A stretch of 64,000 nt of DNA from Flaccisagitta enflata (taxonomy: Eukaryota; Chaetognatha; Sagittoidea; Aphragmophora), in the NCBI GenBank assembly GCA_965153355.1, contig OZ231126.1, positions 75,392,001 through 75,456,000 on the forward strand, read 5' to 3'. Position 1 is the stretch's first letter; every line of letters starts with the position of its first letter. Under the pieces are notes generated by a model. It saw nothing but the letters and a program-made list of their open reading frames with translations. It ran no database searches and was not told the origin of the DNA. A program made the translations under genes and the position numbers. Positions 26,223-38,031 of this stretch are shown piece after piece.

Positions 26223-26635
26223 TTTGTTGCTGTGTAATGAACGAAATTGATGACCCAAATATCATTAACCTTGGAGACATAAAAAATGGCGGATCTGAAA
26301 AGAAGCATAATCTTTTGAGGGGTGAGGCTCCTAAATGAATGAAGTAACAAATACCAGATTGGTCCCATTTAAAAGAATTGTTAAAACCCTTTTAAGTGAC
26401 ACTAATCTGGGCTCAGTAGCTTAATTTGTCAAGGAGCAGCACTCTTTCAAAGTTTATGCTTAATTTCAGATCCGCCATTTTTTACGTCCCCAAGGTTATG
26501 TACTCCTAGAAAATTCTGCTACCTAACTTTCCTTATTAGACAACCATCAATACCTGCATGTCTGAAAATCATTCATTAATCAATCAAAATGAATCATTGG
26601 TAAAAACAATCATCAATCGGTAACATCCTATGGAA
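25611..26635. other. Non-coding stretch with poly-A and (CA)n
   Basis: It contains a poly-A run at 25879-25907 and a (CA)n tract at 26128-26218. The segment AAAAATGGCGGATCTGAA (26283) is inverted near 26465-26485 (TCAGATCCGCCATTTTT). This suggests a small palindromic element around 26262-26500, with CCTTGGAGAC inverted as GTCCCCAAGG at its edges. Confidence 0.5.
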
Positions 26636-26762
26636 AAAACAAGGCCGGATACACGGCAGTACAGTCGCGGACGGTTGGGCAGGAGCAGTAATGCGAAAAA
26701 CGATCGCAATTCAGAAATGTGACGGATGGTCGGACCGACACGGCGTGTCCGCGACTAAAATT
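26636..26762 (-). repeat. Family A hairpin repeat with internal deletion
   Basis: The end ACAAGGCCGGATACACGGC, the distal motif AGTCGCGGACGG, then GACCGACACGGCGTGTCCGCGACT. Compared with other copies, about 15 bp including half of the terminal hairpin are missing. Confidence 0.8.
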
Positions 26763-26973
26763 GCGTTGACAAATCCTCCAATGTTTGACTGTGTTGGCTA
26801 TGTTGTTATATAGCGGATGCAGTGGATTTCGATCCATGTACTTTTCCACAATAACCCAATCCTGATTCCTGCTTATCATAATCGCCCTGCTTCATTGATC
26901 AAGCTATCGCTAGCAAATCATCTTGTGTTTGGTAATTTAACATTGTTTTTCTTTATTTTCTCTTCTTTTTCAG

Positions 26974-27038
26974 AATCATCGGTTTGTACGTCTCCTTGGT
27001 CCTCGTCATCGGTCGGTTCGTCCGTCTCATAATCTCAG
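26974..27038 (+). CDS. PIEZO: PIEZO channel copy B, third-last exon (pore inner helix)
   Basis: The exon lies between a strong acceptor (TTCTCTTCTTTTTCAG) and GTAAAAT. It encodes GLYVSLVLVIGRFVRL, the pore-lining last transmembrane helix of PIEZO channels, close to the GLYVSIVLVIGKFVR of vertebrates. The last codon is split and is completed by the exon at 28431. The preceding exons (cap domain, blades) are not recognisable between 25.3 and 26.9 kb, and an unrelated gene ends at 25270. Copy B may therefore be a partial duplicate unless its upstream exons are interleaved elsewhere. Confidence 0.9.
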
Positions 27039-27149
27039 GTAAAATCATCATGATCTCCGCCGAAAAGCGGTCACCTGATTTTCTTTTTGCTTCTTTTTTT
27101 GTTCTCTTTGGTTTTGCCTATTCTATTTTTTTGCACCTCTATTGTCATT

Positions 27150-27416
27150 CCTTTTTGGGCATCGGCCCCAAAGGGCCGATGTCCTGTAGGACGTCCTTAC
27201 ATCCCTCTGTCCGTCCGTCCGTCCGTCTGTACGTCAGTTTGTCCCCCCCCAAGCTTCTTAATTCTCAAATTCCCATTGAATGAAATGGGAAAATGTCAAA
27301 ATGCAAACTTCTCATTGAATAACATGGGAAAATAACAACATGCAAACTTCACATTGAATAACATGGGAAAATGACAAAATACAAACTTCCCATTGAATAA
27401 CATGGGAAGATTACTA
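27150..27416. repeat. Family B end with ATGGGAAAATGAC minisatellite, in PIEZO-B intron
   Basis: A hairpin module GGCATCGGCCCCAAAGGG and GATGTCCTGTAGGACGTC, a (GTCC)n stretch, then about four units of roughly 35-40 bp with CCCATTGAATAACATGGG. The same minisatellite unit recurs at 27895-28050 and 57130-57345. Confidence 0.75.
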
Positions 27417-27560
27417 AAAAGGCCGGATACACGGCAATCCAGTCGCGGATGGTTGGGCAGGATCTATAATGTGAAAACCGCTCGAAATTCAAAAATGTGA
27501 CCGATGTACCGACCTACTGACCGACACGGCAAGGTGTAGAGTCGCGTGTCCGCGACTTAA
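27417..27560 (-). repeat. Family A hairpin repeat, in PIEZO-B intron
   Basis: The end AAGGCCGGATACACGGC, the distal AGTCGCGGATGG, the GACCGACACGGCAAGGTG middle and the terminal hairpin AGTCGCGTGTCCGCGACT. Confidence 0.85.
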
Positions 27561-28258
27561 CAGATATTGATATTCTTCCAAGCTTCCGGGAAGCAAAAAT
27601 TGTTCTTGTAAGATTCCGACAAGCAAAATGCAGTCTGAAATGATGGAATCAAGGCAACTTTTACACAATAAATCTAAAAAATAGTATCTTCATGGGGAAA
27701 ATATCAAGTTTTTAGGTTATCCAATTATGAAATGATTTGTGACAACCATTCAAGTGCTCTTCTAAAACGAAATATCATTTTTTTCATTTTTTCTTATGCC
27801 ATAGTGCAGGACCTTTCGACACTGTCACCCTGCTTCCGAGAAGCGGCGCTTCCCGTTTCTCCACAATCTGTGCGTCTGCGCGACTAAAAATAGAAAAATG
27901 CGTATATCCCATCCAATAACATGGAAAATTGACAAAAATGAAAAAAAAATGCAAAATTGCAATTGGATTACATGAAAGATTAATAAAAAATGAAATCCTC
28001 ATTGAATAAATTGTAGAAAATATGTAACTCCCATTGAATATCATGGAAAATTGCCCCTAACGCCTAAAATTTGCCTTCTCAGGATGTAAGAAAATTCACT
28101 CTTCTGGTCTTACAGACATCATTCCTCAGCCGCTGCCCTGCTCTCCTCACTTTTTCTGGATCACTTCCAAGCAGGGCATTGGGTACCGCTGACCATGTGC
28201 AATCCGTGGATGACTCGTTCTTCTTCCTTCTTTTTCTTCTCCTCTTTTATTCTTTTTT
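27561..28258. repeat. PIEZO-B intron, family B pieces and second ATGGGAAAATGAC minisatellite
   Basis: About three degenerate units of the CATTGAATAACATGG minisatellite lie at 27895-28050. A family B segment follows at 28125-28195 (CAGGGCATTGGGTACCGC). The rest is unassigned A/T-rich intron. Confidence 0.55.
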
Positions 28259-28261
28259 TTA

Positions 28262-28372
28262 GGTGCGACAAAGCACCTCTATAACTGGCTGTGTCCGTTG
28301 GTCCGTCGGGTAACGCATTCGTTCGACGATCCACACGTCGCACCTTATTGGCCTACTTGGCCTTGTTTCTTT
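28262..28372 (+). repeat. Family A hairpin repeat, AGGTGC subfamily
   Basis: The hairpin AGGTGCGACAAAGCACCT is followed by CTCTATAACTGGC. The distal motif CGTCGCACCT is the exact inverse of the first arm plus loop. The end is GGCCTACTTGGCCTTGTTT. Stem and distal copy have changed together relative to AGTCGC copies. Confidence 0.8.
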
Positions 28373-28430
28373 TTCTCTTTCTTTTTCTCCAACCATATCC
28401 CCTCAATGCATCATTCCTGTACTTGACCAG

Positions 28431-28572
28431 GCATGTCGAACCGCATCATGTTCGAGGAGCTTCCGAGTGTCGACCGCATCTTGAAGTTGTGCCTCGACAT
28501 CTTCATGGTCCGAGAGTCCGGCGAATTATTGCTGGAAGAAGAACTCTTCGCAAAACTCATTTTCCTATACAG
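28431..28572 (+). CDS. PIEZO: PIEZO channel copy B, second-last exon (C-terminal domain)
   Basis: It follows ACTTGACCAG and ends before GTATTC. It encodes [17 protein letters not shown], then [18 protein letters not shown] and KLIFLYR, the PIEZO cytosolic C-terminal domain. IMF (constriction) and FEEL (acidic residues linked to conductance in Piezo1) are intact. Copy A splits this region after VDRIMR. Copy B instead has an intron before the domain and another inside FLYR/SP, so the two copies do not share these intron positions. Confidence 0.93.
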
Positions 28573-28610
28573 GTATTCAATTTCGTAGTTAATTATTGAT
28601 CCATTCGTAC

Positions 28611-28690
28611 ATTTATTCATTCATTCATTCATTCATTCATTCATTCATTCATTCATTCATTCATTCATTCATTCATTCATTCATTCATAT
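28611..28690. repeat. (ATTC)n microsatellite in PIEZO-B intron
   Basis: About 19 ATTC units fill a third of the 277-bp intron. Confidence 0.95.
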
Positions 28691-28849
28691 TCATTCATTC
28701 ATTCATCAATGCATTCATTTTTGTTAAAACAAGAAGTCGCTTATGTGTGATATATTTATTTATGAAAAGTGCAACAATATCCCTAACCAGCTTTGACTAT
28801 TCCCTACTATCAACTCAATATGCTAATCTGTTTTTTCTTTTATGCCCAG

Positions 28850-28895
28850 ATCTCCTGCAACGATGATAAAATGGACCAAAATCAAACAGCGATGA
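28850..28895 (+). CDS. PIEZO: PIEZO channel copy B, last exon
   Basis: It follows TTTTATGCCCAG, completes the Arg codon of FLYR and encodes SPATMIKWTKIKQR, then TGA at 28893-28895. Animal PIEZOs end in SPETMIKWT plus a few charged residues. Here the Glu after Pro (E2537 in mouse Piezo1, part of a constriction) is Ala, while copy A keeps Glu. The short charged tail is the normal end of the protein. Confidence 0.92.
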
Positions 28896-29446
28896 AAATT
28901 TCTACGACAATAAACTTCATCTCCAGCCTCTACCTTCATTGCTTCAATTCTGTCCCAGTTTCCAAAATCGCGGTTGTGATAAAAATTTAAAAAAAAGTCA
29001 TTTGCGCGTCTGTGTTCCTTTTAGTACTTACGTTCTCTGCCCCTGCCTCAACCCCTGCCCACTAGCCTGTACCTAAATGACAAAAAGCAATAAAATTAAC
29101 ATTCTACAAGCAGATCATGTTGTGGGACTGTCTCAGGCTTCTATTGAAATCAATATTGGCTTTGAAATTCCACTTTTAGGTGGCCGCGCCTTACCTTCTA
29201 TCATCCTAACCCTATAGGAAATCCAAAATTTCAAAATACTCAAATTCCAATTCTGGAATCTGCAGAAAAAAACTGACTATTGAAAGTATTTTCCTTTTTT
29301 TGATATAATACAATGATATCAAAAAATAATATAATTATAATTATATAATACAATGAAACAATAAGAAGGTGGTAAAAAATGCTGTCAAATATCGCAAAAC
29401 ATACCTTTTCTTTTAATTTCTTTGTAAAATTGTTAAACTTGACTTT
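28896..29446. other. Non-coding stretch downstream of PIEZO-B
   Basis: Presumed 3' UTR and intergenic DNA. No gene is recognised. It has a short A/T palindromic patch at 29318-29345 (AATATAATTATAATTATAT). Confidence 0.45.
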
Positions 29447-29524
29447 TTTAAGAATCTTTAGCGTGGATTTTGATAATGGTCCCGAAGGAATTTTGAAAAA
29501 AGAAAAGCACTTTCAACAGACAGT
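29447..29524 (+). repeat. 78-bp direct repeat, copy 1
   Basis: It is identical to 30605-30682 over all 78 bases (it starts TTTAAGAATCTTTAGCG and ends CAACAGACAGT). The two copies bracket a 1080-bp block of family B modules. Confidence 0.9.
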
Positions 29525-30604
29525 CCGTTCGTCCGTCCGTTTGTTCGTTCTTCCGTCCCCCCTCATCAGGCCCCTCAGGCCTCAAATCTTGCCTCTCAGG
29601 CCTGAAATCCAACCTCTCAGGTGTCCAACCCGGCCTCTAAAGCCTCAAATCTTGCCTCTCAGGCCTCAAATCTTGCCTCTCAGGTCTCAAACCTGGCCTC
29701 TCAGGCCTCCAACCTGGCCTCTCAGGCCTCAAACCTGGCCTCTCAGCCTTAATTTATTGCTCTCAGGCTTCAAATCAGTCCTCTGATATCTAGCCCAATC
29801 CAGCCTCCTGTTTCGGTTTCATTCTCTCAAGCTTCCAATTGCAGCTTCCTTTAGGCCTTTACATCAGCTGCCCTTAGACCTCAGTTTAGGCTCTTGAAGG
29901 CTTTCAGTCAGCCCTCTATAGCATCTCATCCACTTCTCCAGCCAGGACGAACAAAAGTCCCCCTGTGTTTTACAGGACTTCGTCCCCTTCGGGGCAGCTG
30001 CCCTGCTTCCCTTGGGTGCTGCGCATAGCGAAAGTTGGTTATTTCTTTTTGCCCGCTTTACCTAATGTGGAGTGACCAATTTTACGACCCTTACCATTTT
30101 TCTTATATCAAAAATCGTTTATCTTCCGTTTTTTAGAAAATTGCTTTTAAGGACCTAATTTGCATAATACAGTAGGATAAAACAATATGCTGACATTGTT
30201 TGAATCAGCTTTCATAATTTTTTACTCTTCATAGAACCGCAATTCTGCCTTTTTATTTGCTCTTTCATAACTTATGTTCTGATATTTTAGTTATTTTTTA
30301 CATACATCATGATTTTTTAAAACAAATAATTGTCCTTTTTTGTAAATAAAAACTACACAGGATTTACTGAATCTGGGAAATCAGTGAAACCCCATACAAA
30401 AACAAAAATGAAGATGAAGGAATTTTGAAAAGGAGAATGGTCATCTTCATGATTTTTGCTCCTCCACATTACCTAAGTAGGGTAAAGGGATACTCCCAAC
30501 TTTTACTATGTGAAGCACCCAACTGCTTCCCCTCCCTCTGATTCACAATTACTCAAAGCAGGGCAACGGGTATCGCTGACCACATATTGCCCTTGGGCGA
30601 CCTG
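29525..30604. repeat. Family B block with 20-bp AGGCCTCAAATC minisatellite
   Basis: A (TCCG)n stretch is followed by about nine units of the type CTCTCAGGCCTCAAATC (29565-29780), degenerate continuation to 29930, then the B module CCTGTGTTTTACAGGAC with CCCCTTCGGGGCAGCTG (29958-30003). A second B end lies at 30520-30604 (CAGGGCAACGGGTATCG). Confidence 0.7.
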
Positions 30605-30682
30605 TTTAAGAATCTTTAGCGTGGATTTTGATAATGGTCCCGAAGGAATTTTGAAAAAAGAAAAGCACTTTCAACAGACAGT
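30605..30682 (+). repeat. 78-bp direct repeat, copy 2
   Basis: Identical to 29447-29524. Confidence 0.9.
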
Positions 30683-30751
30683 TTTTTATGCAGATTTAAA
30701 ATCTGCTGTCAAAAGTTTGATTTGATCAATTTGAAATTTTTGGTTTTTTAG

Positions 30752-30880
30752 TCGCGGACACGCGACTCTAGAACTTGCCGTGTCGGTTGGTCGGTCGGTC
30801 GGTCGGTTGGTTGGTCGGTAACGTAACGTAACATTTCTGTTTTCCGCTCCTGCCCTCCCGTCCGTGACTGGGGGGAGTTA
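30752..30880 (+). repeat. Family A hairpin repeat
   Basis: The hairpin AGTCGCGGACACGCGACT, a (GGTC)/(GGTT) middle and the distal CCGTCCGTGACTGG, then truncated before the usual GGCCTTG end. Confidence 0.8.
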
Positions 30881-30984
30881 TTGACCCATGGAAAGGTCAA
30901 GGTAAGGCGCGGAAACCAAGACGTAAACTTTCAAAGCTGAGAATGATGACAATAGAAGCCCAAGACAGCTTCACAACATGAACT

Positions 30985-32180
<1,196 letters not shown>

Positions 32181-34030
32181 TATGGATTTAGCCATTTCAG
32201 CACAGGCTACTGCCCACCCATGCACGTTCAAAGAGGTCTCTACCCAGGTTAAAGGGGGGACTACCCACGTCTGCGTCCAAATTCCTTCTACTAATCTGAA
32301 TCCCATTATCCTTTTCGCTACAATTCCTCGCTCTACATAGTATTTTGAGAGTCCCGCAGTTCTTTTTTTTGCTTTGAAATTTGCCCTACTTAATCCCATC
32401 TTTGTCATTTCAATTCGCACTTCATGTGATAAATCAATCATGCATTTGTAGAATATTGTCAGTTGCGTTTGAAATTTAACTGTGGGGAAAGATGATAGTC
32501 TGTGGGGGCTTTCATATCGGAAAAAGTTTTTTGGGGCCTAAGTTATACAAACACAAAATGTTTTTGTTTTAAAACCACGTGTTTTTTTCCTTTGCTGCTT
32601 TGAATAGTCTTTTCACTTCTGGAACCGGATAGGTACAATTTGAAATCAAATTGCCGTACATCCACGTAGAGTATTCAAGAAGGATTGACTAGCATATCAT
32701 CAATTGTATGCAAGCAAAATGATCTTACTTCCGTGGCCAATTTCTGTCGATTTAAGCAAACCTGACTCTAAATGTCGCTATTATATCACCCTACTGAGTA
32801 TTTATCAATGAGGTATCAATAACAAGTTGAAACGCCCGTGGATGGCCTTAAAGTGGCCTAATAATGGCGAATAGTTCTCCATTTTAACTTTTTTTTTGCA
32901 TTAAGCTTTCATCTTTGGGCAAAGACATAGACTGCTTGGTTAATGGTCATGCTTTCCTGTATTTTATTAGACGATCTCTCATTCTCAACTCTTCTTTTTT
33001 ACCGCCTCATTTCCCCCCCCCCCTCCCACAAGTATTAACACCGGACTCGCGCTTTATTCATTCGTCCGCTTGTTTCATTTAATCATTCTTTCATTCATTC
33101 ATTCATTCATTCTTTCATTCTTAATTCGTTCATTCTTTCATTCTTAATTCGTTCATTCATTCATTCATGTATTCATTCATTTATTCTTCCATTCATTCAT
33201 GACTCTATAGAGAAATTACGTCTAATTTACCGCTGCAGCTGCTGCTGCCGCTATCGCTGTTACTGTGCGCCGTTTAGACCAAAATTTGTAAAAACTCTCC
33301 AAAAATCATTCTTTTAGTTTTAATTATTGAGGGGTTTTGGTGAATTTGTTTTCGTGCTTTGTACGTTTAATTCTTTTTCATGTATCGATCAATTAAATTC
33401 AAGCTCGATCAGCGATGTTTTCCTATTTTGTCTTTCATCATTTGATTAGGCAATAGACCAGCAGATGAACCAGAGCGCGCAGAAAAACAGATTTTTTGCT
33501 GCGAGTGTTCGCAATATGAAAGGCGTTCGTTCTTGAGTATTGAGTAGAGTTAAACCCCGCTGTAACGTATTCAAGAGTAACAGAAATCTGCCTATGAACG
33601 AACTAAAAACTTGGTCTCTTCATGTTAATTTCTGTGTTGGCAATAACGGAAATCCGGCTTTAGTGGATAGAATTTGTTGGTCCAAAATCAACCCACTCAG
33701 GCCTAAAATCAGCCTATGAAGGATCTAAAAACTCGGTCCTTTCATGTTAATTTCTTTTAATTTCTATGTTATAGTGCTATAGTGGATAAAATTTGGCCCA
33801 AAATCAGCTTTGTCAGGCTCTAAATCAACCCTCTCATGTATAAATTCTGACCACTCAGGTCTCAATTCAGCCCTTGAATTTGTCTCAAATCTGCCCTCAT
33901 CTCTGATCCCGTATGACCTAGGCTGTAAGCTGGATAAAGTGATTTTCAATGTATCTTAGGGTTTATAGGACCATTTTTGGGCCTCTTGGGTGATTTTCCA
34001 ACAGGGGCTGCCCTATTTACTCTCAGGGGT
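32181..34030. other. Non-coding stretch
   Basis: No gene is recognised. Degenerate (ATTC)n lies at 33060-33200. Degenerate 20-bp family B type units lie at 33660-33900 (AAATCAGCCTATGAAGG). The short GTTAAACCCCGCTGTAAC at 33550 resembles a single pogo-type end. Confidence 0.4.
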
Positions 34031-34195
34031 AATAGACGCGAAAATCACGAAAATCGCGAAAATCGCGAGAATCGCGAAAATCGCGAGAATCGCGAAAATC
34101 ACGAAAATCGCGAGAATCGCGAAAATCACGAAAATCACGAAAATCGCGAGAATCGCGAGAATCGCGAAAACGCGAGAATCGCGAAAATCGCAGAA
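34031..34195. repeat. 9-bp minisatellite (GAAAATCGC)n
   Basis: About 18 units of GAAAATCGC or GAGAATCGC with CAC variants. The apparent Glu-Asn-Arg frame is a period artefact. Confidence 0.93.
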
Positions 34196-34327
34196 AGCCA
34201 AATCCCTCTACTTTTGAATGACTTCAAAGTGAAATAAATTGCGCCAGTCTAATGATTCTCTTTGAGATAAATGCTAATTAAGGACTGATTTGAATCTCAG
34301 TATTAAAGTATGCTTATATTAGGGTAC

Positions 34328-34865
34328 TCAATCGAAAACGGCTTAAATGGTCAAAAATCCTTATGCGCACATGGATTGACTCGTAATTACATGTATTTTG
34401 ATAATTAGAACCATAAATGATACTTTGGATAATTTTCAAGGCCCCTATATAACTGAATGTGAGTGGAATCCACCAAACGTTTTCTGGCACTTTTTCCTCG
34501 AAAAAATTGGGCCATACCAAGTTTCAAAATGCGTTAATATATGCGCCCACACAAAAAGTCCTTGCCAGGTGACTAATTTTGATACTGGCTGACACGCTGG
34601 CACAAGTTAGATTGCTAGATAGTCGAAACATGAGTGTAATTGTCTCATTTTGTACCAAGTCTTAAACTTTTGATAGGTCTTTTGATAGGTAAAAAAACTA
34701 CACATAACTTGCTTCATCAGAGAGAGAAAGAGAGAGAAAGAGAGAGACAGAGAGAGACAGAAATAGTCAGAGACAGACAGAGACAGGTGAAGGCAGACAG
34801 AGACAGACACACAGACGATACTAAATTGAACCCTTTATAGGGGCACATTCAAACTCTGCATTAGG
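34328..34865. mobile_element. Repeat family D, copy 1
   Basis: ATCGAAAACGGCTTAAATGG, CACATGGATTGACTCG, TTTCTGGCACTTTTTCC, GCCATACCAAG and then a short GA/CAGA tract (34720-34815) and GAACCCTTTATAGG. The same order is found at 62150-62660. The element boundaries are approximate. Confidence 0.7.
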
Positions 34866-35021
34866 GCCGAATAAACAGCAAACATTATCATATACAGGTG
34901 GGCAAGGGCGGTAACTGACTGTCTGACCATCTGACCATCTGACTAATAGTCTCAAAAGTGTTAGATGGTCAGCGGTACCCGTGCCCTGCCTTAGTAGGTT
35001 GTGGTTGAAGTTGAGGGGAAG

Positions 35022-35402
35022 GGGCAGCGGCCCGGAAGACGATGACCGCTTTCACACAGGGAATTTTCTCTTTCTCCTCCCTCTGTTCCCCACCTCCAGG
35101 CCCATATCTCAGCCTCAAAGCTCATATCCCAGCTCTGGGCCCAAATCCCAGTCTGAGGCTCAACCTTGAGGCTGGAATTCGGGCCTCAAAGATAGGATTT
35201 TGGCTGTAAGATAGATTTGGGCCTTGAGGCTGGGATTTGAACCTCAAGACTGGGATTTGGGCCCAAGACTGGGATATGGGCTTCGAGGCTGAGATATGGG
35301 CCTGGAGGTGAGGGGGGGTACAGAGAAGAAGGAGGAGGAGGAGAAGGAGAAAATTCCCCTGTGTGAAAGCATAGGTCATCGACCACTTTGGGGCCGCTGC
35401 CC
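35022..35402. mobile_element. Family B element with inverted ends and 20-bp minisatellite cargo
   Basis: The left end GGGCAGCGGCCCGG with TTTCACACAGGGAATTTTC is inverted at the right (GAAAATTCCCCTGTGTGAAA then GGGGCCGCTGCCC), about 50 bp of terminal inverted repeat. Between the ends are degenerate 20-bp units (CTCAAATCCCAG / GGGATTTGGGCC type, 35095-35300). Confidence 0.75.
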
Positions 35403-35815
35403 AAAAAGTGAATATTGTGATTAAAGAGCACACAACTAAAATATGACGTCACTGTATGTGGAGGAGTAAATTCACTTCAATTTCTATTTTGCCCCATGAA
35501 ATGTGTAAAATTGGAGATAAAAGTAGCGATTCATACCATATTTTTTCTACGAAGCGGCCCGGGCGCTTTTGAAATTGAAATGTGACTTTGCTTTTTAACC
35601 CTCCAATTTTCGCCCCCTTTGTATTGTAGATGAACTGTCATTCAGTAAATCTTTTATATGAAAGGCTACCAAAATGCTAAATTTGACTCAAAATTGAGAT
35701 ATTCATTGCATAAATCTGTTAGAAAGTCTTTGAAAATGGCTCATTGTGTTGTATTATTTCATTGTTTTAACCAATATTTCTGTCCAAATCTTTCCTGAAG
35801 AATGTAATACTAAGA
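35403..35815. other. Non-coding stretch
   Basis: Nothing coding or repetitive is recognised. Confidence 0.4.
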
Positions 35816-35958
35816 AAACAAGGCCAGATACACGGCAATCCAGTCGCGGACGGTTTGGCAGGAGCAGTAATGCGATAACCGATCGCAATGTGACAGACGG
35901 ACTGACAAACAGACTGACCGACACAGCAAGGTGTAGAGTCGCGTGTCCGTGACTAAAA
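35816..35958 (-). repeat. Family A hairpin repeat
   Basis: The end ACAAGGCCAGATACACGGC, the distal AGTCGCGGACGG and the terminal hairpin AGTCGCGTGTCCGTGACT. Confidence 0.85.
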
Positions 35959-36283
35959 AGAGGTGGGGGGGCGCTTTTTGGAGGGGGGCGCTTTTTATTT
36001 TCATGAAAAATACGGTACTTTTGCCGGAGACGATGGATGTACCCTGAATAATTTATAGTCATCCCATCTTTATACTTAGTAAATTTTTTTCAATTGTTTT
36101 ATGATTGCTCGTGATTTTTGATGTTCTTTTCTGCACCTTTGAGGGCATTTTCTTCCTAAGACTGAGGGCAGCGGTCTGTGTACGATAACAGTTCACGCGC
36201 AACTTCTGTCGCACCTAGCTTACTCCACCATATAAATGTGAAAGTTGGAAAGGTCTTGGCCGGAATGAATTTCAGCTGTTGTA

Positions 36284-36812
36284 AAAAAACAAGGCCGGAT
36301 ACATGGGCCAAGACAGTGTGCCATGCGTTATTAATTCTTAGACCTATCCCGAGCTCTATCAGACCTATCCCCAGCTCTATCAGACCTATTACCAGCTCTA
36401 TCAGACCTATCCCCAGCTCTATCAGACCTATCCCCAGACCTATCCGACCAATCACCAGACCTATCCAACCTATCCCTTGCTCTATCAGATCTAGCCGTAG
36501 CTGATTATCTTGGTGAACAAAATGACAAGTCTCATCAATGATGAATGAAATGAGTTTTCAATTGATTTCAATGTTTTTAACGATTTTTCTTTCGAGTGTG
36601 ACTGACAGATGGACAGACGGACAGAGCCTCTTATAGAGTTGCTATGGCGCATCTAAAAATCATCCTAGCATATTTCTTAATCATTTTCAGTGAGTTTTGC
36701 TTCTTTTCAAGATTTTCAACTCAAGCGTTACCGACCGACCGACCAACCAACCAACAGACAGAGCTAGTTATAGAGCTAGCTCTAAAGAGGTACTATGGCG
36801 CACCTAAAAACA
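36284..36812 (-). repeat. Split family A copy with a 21-bp minisatellite
   Basis: It starts ACAAGGCCGGATACATGGGCC (36290). About seven units of GACCTATCCCCAGCTCTATCA follow at 36335-36490, then two family A-type hairpin ends: GGACAGAGCCTCTTATAGAG at 36625 and, after GACCGACCGACC, AGGTACTATGGCGCACCT at 36787-36804. Confidence 0.6.
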
Positions 36813-37385
36813 ATGAAATTGCGTAGCAACGGGAACGCGACACATGAATGGTTTGCGTCAGTTCTACACGTCGATTCCATGACAATATTTATTCTCCTAC
36901 CTCTAATGAAAAGGGTTCACGGTTTCGCCTCTCGCCATTTTCCGCCATATCGCACGAGATTTTTAAAAACAGATTTAGAATCAGCAAAGCTTAATCTACA
37001 AGGCATATGGGCGAACATGACCACACGGTTCCCTGATTTCAGTCAAAACGAGGTTTTCTAAGTAATATTTTAATTACTGTTAATTATTATTATTTTCATC
37101 GCCAAAAAAAGCACTGTGGTCTGACTCTGTGATAAATTAAGCAAAGTCTGATAAAAAAAATGATATTTTCTTAAGTTTTGTAGCAGATACGCCAGAGTCG
37201 AGGGACATTAAAATTTCTGACAACTTTTTTCTTTCCCTCAATTCCTCTTAGTTGGCGCTTTTTAGTAGCCTACTTATATGTGTCTACATTTATTTTCCTT
37301 ACTTTCCTTCCCTTTCCTTTATCTTATTCTATTCTTTCTTTTTTCCTTTCTTTCTTTCATTCATTCATTTTTTTCATCATTACTT
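36813..37385. other. Non-coding stretch
   Basis: No gene is recognised. An 88-codon frame (36795-37061) starts inside a repeat and has no family features. Confidence 0.35.
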
Positions 37386-37389
37386 TTTT

Positions 37390-37560
37390 GTTGCGGACAC
37401 GCAACTCTATAAGGCTTTGTTCATCCGTTGGTCATTCGGTCCATCCATCAGCACGGGAAGATGTGTATGTGAGTTTGGGGGGGAGCATGGGGTGTTGACG
37501 GGTGTCGGATACCCCTGTCCATCCATCCACAACAATATTGTGACCCCGCATCACTTTTTT
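37390..37560 (+). repeat. Family A hairpin repeat, GTTGC subfamily, degraded
   Basis: GTTGCGGACACGCAAC with CTCTATAAGGC and GTCCATCCATC, then a GGGTGTCGGATACCCCTGTCC middle. The distal motif is decayed to CCATCCACAAC. Confidence 0.65.
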
Positions 37561-37564
37561 TTAT

Positions 37565-37640
37565 TCTTTCATTCTTCCATTCTTTCTTTCTTCCATTCTT
37601 TCTTTCTTTCTTCCATTCTTTCCTCTTTCCTTTCTTCCAT

Positions 37641-37707
<67 letters not shown>
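37565..37707. repeat. (CTTT)n microsatellite
   Basis: A degenerate then perfect CTTT tract (37640-37707). Confidence 0.93.
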
Positions 37708-37708
<1 letters not shown>

Positions 37709-37792
37709 GCTCTGTTTTTTCCTTTTGCCGGAATCTGTAGGAAAAACATTTCAGTACTTCGATTAGATATAGATAGTGCCAAAAAAATACAT

Positions 37793-38031
<239 letters not shown>

